Source: Labrys sp. WJW
GTDB lineage: Bacteria; Pseudomonadota; Alphaproteobacteria; Rhizobiales; Labraceae
Assembly (NCBI RefSeq): GCF_001676615.1
Contig: NZ_LYXZ01000013.1
Location: forward strand, 186,001 to 250,000
Direction: 5' to 3'
Length of the DNA: 64,000 nt
Below, piece by piece: positions 25,998-33,939 of the stretch; the first letter of the stretch is position 1, and every line of letters starts with the position of its first letter. The translations under genes and the position numbers were made by a program. Below the pieces are notes generated by a model that saw nothing but the letters and a program-made list of their open reading frames with translations, ran no database searches and was not told the DNA's origin.

Positions 25998-27944
25998 ATG
26001 GACAAGACTGCCTGCCATCTGCAACACGCTATTTTGTCGGCCGCCCTTGTCGGGGTGTCCTGCGTTCTCACAACGCATGCCCTGGCGCAAAGCGCCGGGA
26101 CGCAGCCCACCCCGGTCGAGCTGGATCCGGTCATCGTGACCTCCGCCACGTTGCAGCCGACCTCGATCAACAAGGTCGGCAGTTCGGTCACCGTGATCAC
26201 GGCCGACGACATGGCCAGGCAGCAACGGCGCACCGTCAACGACGTGCTGAGAACAGTGCCGGGCCTCAATCTCGTCCAGTCGGGCGGTCCGGGTACCCAG
26301 ACCTCCATCTTCATGCGCGGCACCAATTCCAACCATGTCAAGGTGCTGATCGACGGTATCGACGTCTCCAATCCCTCCGCTCCCAACGCGGCCGCCGATC
26401 TCGGCCAGTTGCTGACCAGCGATGTCGAGCGCATCGAGGTGCTGCGCGGGCCGCAGGGCGGGCTCTACGGTGCCGATGCCATCGGCGGCGTCATCTCGAT
26501 CACCACCAGGAAGGGCTCGGGGCTGCCCAGACTGACGGCCACCGTCGAAGGCGGATCGCACGGCACCTTCAACCAGCGGCTGGGCCTGAGCGGCTCGACG
26601 TCAATCTTCAACTACGCCTTCGGCATCGACCATTTCCGCTCGACGGACACGCCGGTGACGCCGTGGGAGCTTCTCGTGCTCGGCACCGTCGCGCGTCCCA
26701 ACTATTATGACAACTACACCTATTCCGGCCGGGTGGGCGCCGACCTGACCGACAATTTCTCCGTCAATGTCATCGCGCGCTATACCGACTCGAAGCTCGG
26801 CTTTACCAGCGACGGCTATGGCCCCTGTTTTTGCGCGCCCAATCCCTCGCGTACCTGGCTGACGAACCATCAATTGTTCACGCGGGCCGAAGGCATCTGG
26901 CATTCGCTCGACGATCGCTATCGCACCATATTCGGCGTCTCCTACAGCAATCTGTGGAGCAGGAACGTCTATCCGCCGGTGGCCTTCACGGCGCCGAGCG
27001 CGTCGACGGGCGAAAAGCTGAAATTCGACCTCAGGCAGGAGATCGCCCTCGGCGACGATTACAAATTGCTGTTCGGGATGGAGCACGAGCGCTACAGCCT
27101 GGACCTGGCGAACCTCAAGGCGTCCGACACCAACAATGCGGCTTACGCGCAGCTCGAGGCAAATCTGTTCAAGGGCTTCACCGTGGCCTCGAACATTCGC
27201 TACGACCATTATGACAGCTTCGGCGGCCACTTCACCTACCGCCTTGCCCCGACCTACACTGTCGAACAGACGGGAACGCAGCTCAAGGCCAGCGTCGGCA
27301 CGGGTTTCAAGGCCCCGACCTTGAGCCAGCTCTACCAGGATTTTCCTGCCTTCGGCTTTTATGCCAATCCCAATCTGAAGCCGGAGGAAAGCACGGGCTA
27401 TGACGTCGGCTTCGAGCAGCCCCTGTTCGACGGCAGAGTGCGGGTCGGCTCGACCTATTTCTACAACAAGATCAAGAATCTCATCGCCGCCAACGCCGAC
27501 TTCACCACCAATATCAACATCGGCCGGGCCGAGACGCACGGCAATGAATCCTTCATGACTTGGAAGGTGAACGACCAGCTCGATTTCAGGGCCGACTATA
27601 CCTTCACCATCGCCAAGAACGAGGACAAGAACCAGGAACTGATCCGGCGTCCGCGACACAAGGCGAGCCTGCAGGCGAACTGGTCGCCGGTCGATGCACT
27701 CCATCTCTCCGCCACGCTGCTCTTCGTCGGCTCCTGGATCGATGGCAACCGCGATTTCTCGATCCAGCGCATGCGTGCGCCCAGCTATACCACGGTCAAT
27801 CTCGCGGCCGACTACGACGTGAACGAGAAGACCAATGTCTTCATGCGCGTCGACAATCTGTTCGACCGTCGCTACCAGCAGCCCATCGGCTTTCTCCAGC
27901 CCGGCCTCGGGGTCTATGGCGGCATTCGGGTCCGGGCGTTTTGA
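25998..27944 (+). CDS. btuB: TonB-dependent vitamin B12 receptor
   Basis: BtuB is the outer-membrane TonB-dependent transporter for cobalamin. The 648-residue product has a signal peptide ending in ALAQ and a TonB-box-like segment (ELDPVIVTSAT). The plug domain contains TVNDVLRTVPGLNLVQSGG, FMRGTNSNHVKVLIDG and RGPQGGLYGADAIGGVI. The 22-strand barrel ends in a terminal Phe (RVRAF). A CGAGG ribosome site precedes the ATG. It follows a cobalamin riboswitch and overlaps btuF, which supports the substrate assignment. Confidence 0.93.
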   Translation: MDKTACHLQHAILSAALVGVSCVLTTHALAQSAGTQPTPVELDPVIVTSATLQPTSINKVGSSVTVITADDMARQQRRTVNDVLRTVPGLNLVQSGGPGTQTSIFMRGTNSNHVKVLIDGIDVSNPSAPNAAADLGQLLTSDVERIEVLRGPQGGLYGADAIGGVISITTRKGSGLPRLTATVEGGSHGTFNQRLGLSGSTSIFNYAFGIDHFRSTDTPVTPWELLVLGTVARPNYYDNYTYSGRVGADLTDNFSVNVIARYTDSKLGFTSDGYGPCFCAPNPSRTWLTNHQLFTRAEGIWHSLDDRYRTIFGVSYSNLWSRNVYPPVAFTAPSASTGEKLKFDLRQEIALGDDYKLLFGMEHERYSLDLANLKASDTNNAAYAQLEANLFKGFTVASNIRYDHYDSFGGHFTYRLAPTYTVEQTGTQLKASVGTGFKAPTLSQLYQDFPAFGFYANPNLKPEESTGYDVGFEQPLFDGRVRVGSTYFYNKIKNLIAANADFTTNINIGRAETHGNESFMTWKVNDQLDFRADYTFTIAKNEDKNQELIRRPRHKASLQANWSPVDALHLSATLLFVGSWIDGNRDFSIQRMRAPSYTTVNLAADYDVNEKTNVFMRVDNLFDRRYQQPIGFLQPGLGVYGGIRVRAF

Positions 27945-28801
27945 AACGCTCGCGCCGCCATCTTCGCCTCCTGACGATCGGCGTGGCACTGGTGCTGTCC
28001 GGCCTCGGGCAGGATTGTGCCTGGGCTTCGGCATCGACGGCTCCCAGGCGTATCGTCTCGATCAACATGTGCACGGACGAGCTTTTGCTGCGGCTGGCGG
28101 ATCGCGACAGGATCGCCTCGGTCACCTGGCTTTCGCAGGATCCGCGCAATGCCAACATGGCCAGGGAGGCTCAGACGATTCCCGCCAATCACGGTTTGGC
28201 GGAGGAAGTCATCGCCCTCAAGCCGGACCTCGTCCTGGCCGGTGCCTATACCAGCCGGACCACCGTCGGGCTGCTGCACCGCGTCGGCATGAATGTCGTC
28301 GAACTCGATGTCCCCCGGGACCTCGATGGCGTGCGCGCGCAGATCAGCAAGGTTGCCGGCCTCGTCGGGGAGCCGGGGCGGGGAGAAGCCGTCATCCGCG
28401 ACATGGACGAGCGCCTGGCGGTCTTGTCGCGTCGCGCCCATCGGCCAGCATTGGATGCCTTCGTGCTCCAGCCCAATGGCTACACCGTCGGTCGAGGCAG
28501 CCTGGTCGACGACCTGATGGCCCATGCCGGTCTTGCCAATCTGGCGAGCCGGGACGGAGTGTCGAGCTATGCGCAGATTCCCCTCGAAAGAGTTGCGCTC
28601 GAAAAGGCTGACGTGCTCATCCTGAACGGCGATGGCGGCAACAGCCCGTCCCTTGCCGAGCAAACGCTGCATCATCCCATCATCGGCCGGCTCAGCCGCA
28701 GTCTTCGCCTCGTCTCCATTTCCTCCCGCCTGTGGACATGTGCGGGACCCGCCAATGTCGATGCCGTGGAAACGCTGATCGACAAGACGGCCATGCCATG
28801 A
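27941..28801 (+). CDS. btuF: periplasmic vitamin B12-binding protein
   Basis: BtuF captures cobalamin in the periplasm and delivers it to BtuCD. The product is 286 residues with an N-terminal signal peptide ending near AWAS. A class III binding-protein fold follows, starting RRIVSINMCTDELLLRLAD, with the segment EEVIALKPDLVLAG. The start is a TTG that overlaps the btuB stop (TTGA), since no ATG fits the signal peptide. The end overlaps btuC by four bases. Linkage to the B12 riboswitch and btuB makes cobalamin the most likely ligand. Confidence 0.9.
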   Translation: MKRSRRHLRLLTIGVALVLSGLGQDCAWASASTAPRRIVSINMCTDELLLRLADRDRIASVTWLSQDPRNANMAREAQTIPANHGLAEEVIALKPDLVLAGAYTSRTTVGLLHRVGMNVVELDVPRDLDGVRAQISKVAGLVGEPGRGEAVIRDMDERLAVLSRRAHRPALDAFVLQPNGYTVGRGSLVDDLMAHAGLANLASRDGVSSYAQIPLERVALEKADVLILNGDGGNSPSLAEQTLHHPIIGRLSRSLRLVSISSRLWTCAGPANVDAVETLIDKTAMP

Positions 28802-29796
28802 CGGGTGCCAGCTCCCACAGGCTGCTGATCGCGGGGCTGGTCGCCGCCAGCTTGATGATGGCGATGGTGTCTCTCGTCGTCGGCTATGCCCCCCTCGATT
28901 TTTCCCAGGCTCTGGGCGGGATCCTGCGCGGCTCGCGCGATTTGCCGGCGCTGGTTCTCGTCGAGCTGCGCCTGCCGCGGGCCTTGATGGGATTGCTTGT
29001 CGGATTCAGCCTCGGCATCACCGGAGCAGCGATGCAGGGGCTGTTGCGCAATCCCTTGGCGGAGCCCGGCGTGATCGGCATCTCCGGGGCGGCGGCACTG
29101 GGGGCGGTGATCACCTTCTATTCGGGCCTTGCGGGGGCTTTCGCCCTGGCCCTGCCGCTTGGCGGCATTGCCGGCGCCGTGCTGGCAACCCTCCTGCTCT
29201 ACGGCCTGGTGGGCCGCGGCGCCGGAACCATGACGCTGATCCTGGCGGGCGTCGCGATCAACAGCTTCGCCGGCGCCCTGACCAGCCTGGCGCTCAATTT
29301 GTCGCCCAATCCCTATGCCGCGATGGAGATCGTCTTCTGGCTGATGGGATCGCTGGTCGACCGCAGCCTGCCGCAGGTCTGGCTGGTTCTGCCCCTCATG
29401 ATCATCGGCTGGGGCCTCATACTGGCCTGCGCGCCTGCGCTCGACAGCCTGACGCTCGGGGAGGATACTACCCTAAGCCTCGGCTTCAGCCTGACCCGGC
29501 TTCGCCTGCAGCTGATCGCCGGCGCGGCGCTCGCCGTGGGCAGCGCCGTGGCGGTCACCGGTGCGATCGGGTTCGTGGGGCTGGTGGTGCCACATTTGGT
29601 GCGGCCCCTTGTCGGCCATCGCCCGGGACGCCTGCTGCTGGTCAGCGGCTTTGGCGGTGCCATTCTTCTTCTGGCCGCCGATGTCGCCGCCCGCCTACTC
29701 CCCATTCACCCCGAACTGAAGCTGGGTGTCATCACCGCTATCATCGGTTCGCCCTTCCTTTTCAGCCTGATCTATCGGCTGAGGGAGGAAGCCTGA
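28798..29796 (+). CDS. btuC: vitamin B12 ABC transporter permease
   Basis: BtuC is the FecCD-family inner-membrane permease for cobalamin. The 332-residue product has about ten transmembrane helices and the family segments LRLPRALMGLLVGFSLGITG, LLRNPLAEPGVIGISGAA and GFVGLVVPHLVRPLVGHRPG. The ATG overlaps the btuF stop (ATGA), and its stop codon shares one base with the btuD start. Substrate is inferred from the operon. Confidence 0.92.
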   Translation: MTGASSHRLLIAGLVAASLMMAMVSLVVGYAPLDFSQALGGILRGSRDLPALVLVELRLPRALMGLLVGFSLGITGAAMQGLLRNPLAEPGVIGISGAAALGAVITFYSGLAGAFALALPLGGIAGAVLATLLLYGLVGRGAGTMTLILAGVAINSFAGALTSLALNLSPNPYAAMEIVFWLMGSLVDRSLPQVWLVLPLMIIGWGLILACAPALDSLTLGEDTTLSLGFSLTRLRLQLIAGAALAVGSAVAVTGAIGFVGLVVPHLVRPLVGHRPGRLLLVSGFGGAILLLAADVAARLLPIHPELKLGVITAIIGSPFLFSLIYRLREEA

Positions 29797-30578
29797 TGCA
29801 GGTCGAGGCTGAAGGCGTCACGCTGGGCTACGGCACGAACACGATTCTGGACCAGGTCGGCATGACGTTGCGACCTGGCGAAATCGTCGGTCTCCTCGGT
29901 CCCAATGGCGCCGGCAAGACGACATTGCTGCGAGCACTGGCGGGCCTCGTTCCGGTCCAGGCCGGAGCGATACGCTATGACGGCTTGCCGAAGGGCCATT
30001 ACCGACCTGCCGAATTCGCCCGGCGCCTTGCATTCCTCGCCCAGGCCAATCAGGTGCATTGGTCGATGCGCGTCCACCAACTGGTCGCGCTGGGCCGCCT
30101 GCCATATCGGCGTCCCTTTGCCGGGCCCAGCGCGGATGACCAGGCCGCCGTCGAGCGTGCGATGGCGGCAACCGATGTCGAGGCCGTCGCCTTGCGCCGT
30201 ACGGGAGACCTATCGGGTGGCGAGCGCATGCGAGTGTTGATCGCCCGGGCCTTGGCGGTGGAGGCCGACTTGCTGCTCGCCGACGAACCGGTGGCGAGCC
30301 TCGATCCGCTGCACCAGCTTACGATCATGGAAATCCTGCGCCAGACTGCGCATCGCGGTTCGGGCGTTGCGGTGGTGCTGCACGATCTCAGCCTGGCAAG
30401 CCGCTTCTGCGACCGCCTGATCATGCTGGCGCGGGGAAGGATCGTATTCGACGGGCCGGCCTCCTTGCTCGGCGAGGAGCAGATCCGGGACGTTTACGGG
30501 GTTGCCTCCCTATCCGGGGAGCATCAAGGGCAGCGTTACTTCCTGCCATGGACACCGATCGACGGAGATGAGGCATGA
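29796..30578 (+). CDS. btuD: vitamin B12 ABC transporter ATPase
   Basis: BtuD is the cytoplasmic ATPase that powers BtuC. The 260-residue product has Walker A GPNGAGKTT near residue 36, the ABC signature LSGGERMR and Walker B DLLLADEPVASLD. A switch histidine lies in VVLHDLSLA. The start overlaps the btuC stop by one base and the end overlaps the following unknown gene by four bases. It is the only ATPase gene in the plus-strand uptake operons of this window. Confidence 0.93.
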   Translation: MQVEAEGVTLGYGTNTILDQVGMTLRPGEIVGLLGPNGAGKTTLLRALAGLVPVQAGAIRYDGLPKGHYRPAEFARRLAFLAQANQVHWSMRVHQLVALGRLPYRRPFAGPSADDQAAVERAMAATDVEAVALRRTGDLSGGERMRVLIARALAVEADLLLADEPVASLDPLHQLTIMEILRQTAHRGSGVAVVLHDLSLASRFCDRLIMLARGRIVFDGPASLLGEEQIRDVYGVASLSGEHQGQRYFLPWTPIDGDEA

Positions 30579-31618
30579 CACAATCATCGCGGAGCGAGCC
30601 TTCAAGCATCGGCGACTGGATCGCTGTCGAGATCGCGGATCCCCGGACACAATGGAGCATGGGAACGTTCGGGGCCATCGCCGAATTCATGCGCGATCCC
30701 GACGAGGATGCCCGTTTCGAAACCGCCCCCACATATTGCTCGATCACCACGGCACGCGGGGGCATCCGCCTCGAGATCTCCGAACCCTTCCAGCCGGTCG
30801 CCTATGAGACGGTCAGCCAGAAAGCAGGGCAGTGGCGTCACGGCATTGCCCTCTGCCTGCCGGAGGCGCAGTGCGCGATGCGGCGACGAAGCGTGCTGAC
30901 CGATCTCGGCCCCGATGTCGAGGCGCTGCGCGAACAGGATCGCGACGGCATCCTGTTCGATCTGGGTCTCGATCTCCTCCAGGTGGACATGGCCGTCCGG
31001 ACCGCCGATCCCGATCTCATCGCGGTGCTGCGCGCCTGCGACGGCACGTCGCTGTTCGCGCCCGGCAATCCCGCAATGGCGGCGATCCTGCGCACCAGTC
31101 CGCATCGGGTCTTCCTTACCCGGCTGGGGCGCGCCGAGGTCTATCAGCCCATTCCATCCGAGGGCCAGGTCAGTCCCGACGGGCCGCACACGCATCTCCT
31201 GGCGCGCCTGCTGCGGAGCGGGCGCACACATGCGGCGACCCAGCCGATCCCCGATGGACTCGTTCCATGCGCGCATTTGTTTCCGGCATCTCCTCTCGTG
31301 GATGGGCTCGGCCGGGACAAGCCCTTCGATGCCGTCGAACATGCGCGCTTTCAGAATCTGCTCGAGCGGTTCGGTGTTCCTGAGCTGCTCGAGCTGAAGC
31401 AGTCCGTCACCAGCAGTATCGAAGCAGGCTTGTCCCCAGAGGTTCTGGTGGCGCCGCAGGGGCGCTTTGCCCGGCCGACGATACGCATTGCCCTGCGCCA
31501 ACTCCTGGCACTTTCTGGACCGAGCACAGCCCTGGAGCACTGGAATGCCCTTTTCGAAAACAATGCGCAGGACTCTGAGGAAGACACCGAAGACGAACAA
31601 AAGCAGCATGGTCGCTAG
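30575..31618 (+). CDS. unknown protein translationally coupled to btuD
   Basis: This gene encodes a 347-residue soluble protein with no signal peptide and no family that I can name with confidence. Features are an N-terminal SIGDWIAVEIADPRTQWSMG segment, then GTFGAIAEFMRDPDED, and a His-containing region near residues 208-240 (DGPHTHLLARLL, then a Cys-Ala-His-Leu) that could bind a metal or cofactor. The C-terminus is very acidic. Its ATG overlaps the btuD stop (ATGA), so it is the fifth gene of the B12-riboswitch operon. A role in intracellular cobalamin or corrinoid handling is inferred only from this linkage. Confidence 0.75.
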   Translation: MTQSSRSEPSSIGDWIAVEIADPRTQWSMGTFGAIAEFMRDPDEDARFETAPTYCSITTARGGIRLEISEPFQPVAYETVSQKAGQWRHGIALCLPEAQCAMRRRSVLTDLGPDVEALREQDRDGILFDLGLDLLQVDMAVRTADPDLIAVLRACDGTSLFAPGNPAMAAILRTSPHRVFLTRLGRAEVYQPIPSEGQVSPDGPHTHLLARLLRSGRTHAATQPIPDGLVPCAHLFPASPLVDGLGRDKPFDAVEHARFQNLLERFGVPELLELKQSVTSSIEAGLSPEVLVAPQGRFARPTIRIALRQLLALSGPSTALEHWNALFENNAQDSEEDTEDEQKQHGR

Positions 31619-31920
31619 CTTAATTCAGTGGCGTCTCTCACCGTCCATCAGTGATTTTTTAGGTTGGCCGGCCCGTTTCGTATCTCCAGAATCCCTAGTG
31701 TGCGAGATGATGATTTGGGGGTCCCGCCTGCTCGGTGCTGTCTTCGACTGCATCAGCGACAGGATGCGTATCGGATTTAGCCGCGGTTTCGTAGGAGATC
31801 AATGACGGGGCCCTCCCAAGTATGGCCGATCGTCGAAACCGTCGGCGTCTTCTCATTCGTCGTCCTGTTTTGAGCAGGCGACATTGAGACGTCTGCCTCA
31901 CGGAAGTATTGTCTGAGCAG

Positions 31921-31960
31921 ACTAGATTTGTTCTAAATCATTGTAGTTGTAGGATATTTT
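31921..31960 (+). promoter_or_regulatory. conserved element upstream of the first fecI
   Basis: A block containing TTCTAAATCATTG at 31931-31943, TTGTAGG at 31947-31953 and TATTTT at 31955-31960 recurs with the same spacing, apart from one extra base, upstream of the second fecI gene (50966-51006). The left part, ACTAGATTTGTTCTAAA, partly fits the Irr iron-control-element pattern TTTAGAAN3TTCTAAA: the right half is exact and four of seven positions match on the left. It lies about 190 bases before fecI. Recurrence at two iron loci suggests an iron-responsive promoter or operator. Confidence 0.5.
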
Positions 31961-32086
31961 TCTAGTCGATAGATTGACGGCACTGGCTGGCGATACATAG
32001 CCACGGAGCATTTCACCAAATGCAGAATCCTGACGACCGGCTGACGCACAAGCGGCGAGGCCTGAGGGCGAAGCCAGTTGATGCAT
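31922..32086 (-). CDS. possible small protein, 54 residues
   Basis: A 54-codon minus-strand frame is preceded by AAGGAG nine bases before its ATG, a strong ribosome site. The peptide begins MHQLASPSGLAACASAGR and ends NYNDLEQI. It has no signal peptide, membrane segment or family that I recognise. It does not resemble HemP. It lies in the gap between the B12 operon and fecI, and its last codons overlap the conserved plus-strand element, which counts against it. Translation is plausible but unproven. The rest of 31619-32153 holds no other gene. Confidence 0.35.
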   Translation of the reverse strand: MHQLASPSGLAACASAGRQDSAFGEMLRGYVSPASAVNLSTRKISYNYNDLEQI

Positions 32087-32153
32087 ACGTGATTTCTCCT
32101 TCAATGGTTGAGGGATCGTATGTCGGCCTGATCCGTCTTCAGGAAGGCGGGCT

Positions 32154-32669
32154 ATGGCGGCGAGCCTGACGAGTGCCTTCCTGCTTCATCGCAGGTCGTT
32201 GATGTGGAGCTTGATGCGGATCGTTCGTGATCCGCAAATTGCGGAGGATCTGACCCAGGAGACCTATGTGCGGGCGCGTCAGGCCATCGAGGCCGGCCCG
32301 ATTGACCATATCGAGGCCTTCCTGCACCAGACAGCACGCAATCTGGCACTCGACCATGCGCGACGCAATAAGATGCGCGCGAAGTTCGAACGCCACGACG
32401 CCTCTGAAACTGAGATCGCCAATGTGGCGGCCGAGGCGCCGTCGGCTGAAGCAGTCGTGATCCAGAGGGAGCGACTGAAATTACTCGAGGAAACGCTCGC
32501 TAGGCTGCCCCACAGGGCCCAGCAGGTTTGGCGGCTGAGTCGCGTCGAGAAGTGGCCCTATCCAAAGATAGCCGAGCATCTTGGAGTTTCGGCGAACACC
32601 GTCTTCAACGACCTGAAACTGGCCATGGCGCATTGCCACGATGCGCTCAAACGTCTCGACCGTCACTGA
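32154..32669 (+). CDS. fecI: FecI-type ECF sigma factor
   Basis: This is an extracytoplasmic-function sigma factor of 171 residues for iron-siderophore uptake genes. Region 2 is visible around residues 15-70 (RIVRDPQIAEDLTQETYVRA, then FLHQTARNLALDHARRNK). Region 4 is near 112-165 (LARLPHRAQQVWRLSRVEKW, then IAEHLGVSANTVFNDLK). AGGAAGGCGG precedes the ATG. It is followed by fecR and a TonB receptor with a signalling domain, the classic cell-surface signalling arrangement, so it should direct transcription of the downstream receptor and transporter genes when ferric siderophore is bound. Confidence 0.9.
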   Translation: MAASLTSAFLLHRRSLMWSLMRIVRDPQIAEDLTQETYVRARQAIEAGPIDHIEAFLHQTARNLALDHARRNKMRAKFERHDASETEIANVAAEAPSAEAVVIQRERLKLLEETLARLPHRAQQVWRLSRVEKWPYPKIAEHLGVSANTVFNDLKLAMAHCHDALKRLDRH

Positions 32670-32826
32670 AAGCCTCGGCGGAAGGTCGTGTCGGGACGAT
32701 TGCCCCTCGCGCGATAGGCTTGTCGCACGTAAGACGAAGGACACGGGGAAATTTCTTGTGAGATTCTAGTTCTTGGATCGTCGTGGCTATATGAGCGTCC
32801 GATCCAGCAACCGGCGGATGGCCTGA

Positions 32827-33843
32827 GTGGCACGAGACAGAATTGAGGGTTCCGGACCAGACGATGCCTGCAATCATCCCGATCCAGTCACGGATGCGGC
32901 ACTCGACTGGTTTGTGCGCCTGCAGCAAGCCCCAGATGATGAGTCGCTGAAATCGGAGTTTCGAGCCTGGTGCGAGCAGGATGGGCGGCATGCCGAAGCC
33001 TTCGCCAGGTTGGAGTCGCTTTGGGAGCTTCCGGAATTGGATGTCGCCTCTAGAACGCTGGCGGCCAGGCTCGACCGTCAGGAAGGTAGGCTACCCTTCC
33101 AGCCTCGCCAAGCGCGCCGGCCCAACGGATGGACCATGCCGCTGGCCGTGGCGGCTGCCGGCATCCTGGTCGCCATCGGCATCCACCAATACCCCGCCCT
33201 CATGCTGCAGTGGCGGGCAGATTATCGCACGGCCACCGGTGGGCGCAGTGATGTAACGCTGCCCGACGGTTCGCGCATGACACTCAACACGGCCTCGGCC
33301 GTCGCGATTGATTTTCACAAGGAGCGCAGGTCGGTCACGCTATTGGAAGGCGAGGCGTTCTTCGATGTCGTGCATGACACCCAGCACCCTTTCCGGGTCT
33401 CGGGAAGCTTCGGAGAGGTCGAGGTCAAGGGCACGGCATTCTCCGTGCGTACCGACGGTGCCGAAGATACTGTCGTACTCGAGCGGGGCCGGATCGATGT
33501 CAGCCGCCTTTCCGATCTTGAGGATCATGCACAGCTCGACCCAGGAGAGATGGTGTCGGTTTCCTCGAACTCGGTATCGCCTGTCGAAAAGACCGATACG
33601 GCCAATGCCCTTGCCTGGCTGGACGGTCGGATCGTCTTTCATGAAAAACCCCTTGCCAAAGTCCTCGACGACCTGCGCCGCTACTATGGCGGCCCGATCG
33701 TCACCATCGACGGGCGGATCGGTCGCTCCATCGTCAGCGGCAACTATCGCCTCGCCGATCCGGAGAGCGTCATCCGCTCCCTGGCCGAGGTCGCCGGTGC
33801 ATCCGTGACCCGCCTTCCGGGGGGCGTTCTCATTCTTCGATAA
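32827..33843 (+). CDS. fecR: FecR-type anti-sigma regulator
   Basis: FecR spans the inner membrane and passes the signal from the receptor to FecI. The 338-residue product has an N-terminal cytoplasmic domain with the family pattern DAALDWFVRLQQAPDD and FRAWCEQDGRHAEAFARLE. A transmembrane helix lies near residues 100-120. The periplasmic FecR domain includes DVTLPDGSRMTLNTASAVAI and GEAFFDVVHDTQHPF. The C-terminus resembles the secretin/STN-interacting part. The start is GTG. It sits 157 bases after fecI and 96 bases before the receptor gene. Confidence 0.9.
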   Translation: MARDRIEGSGPDDACNHPDPVTDAALDWFVRLQQAPDDESLKSEFRAWCEQDGRHAEAFARLESLWELPELDVASRTLAARLDRQEGRLPFQPRQARRPNGWTMPLAVAAAGILVAIGIHQYPALMLQWRADYRTATGGRSDVTLPDGSRMTLNTASAVAIDFHKERRSVTLLEGEAFFDVVHDTQHPFRVSGSFGEVEVKGTAFSVRTDGAEDTVVLERGRIDVSRLSDLEDHAQLDPGEMVSVSSNSVSPVEKTDTANALAWLDGRIVFHEKPLAKVLDDLRRYYGGPIVTIDGRIGRSIVSGNYRLADPESVIRSLAEVAGASVTRLPGGVLILR

Positions 33844-33939
33844 TCGCTGAAGTTTTTTTGTGAGCTTCCATCGGCTCGTTCGTCAGGTGTGGATGACCCT
33901 GCCGCGGAGCGCGGCACGGGTCCTCGAGCGTGACGGGGG

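Noticed and set aside
31922..32086. HemP-like hemin uptake protein or RiPP precursor
   Set aside because: The sequence does not match the HemP pattern. No lasso-type Gly-to-acidic spacing, Cys-rich core or modification enzyme is nearby.
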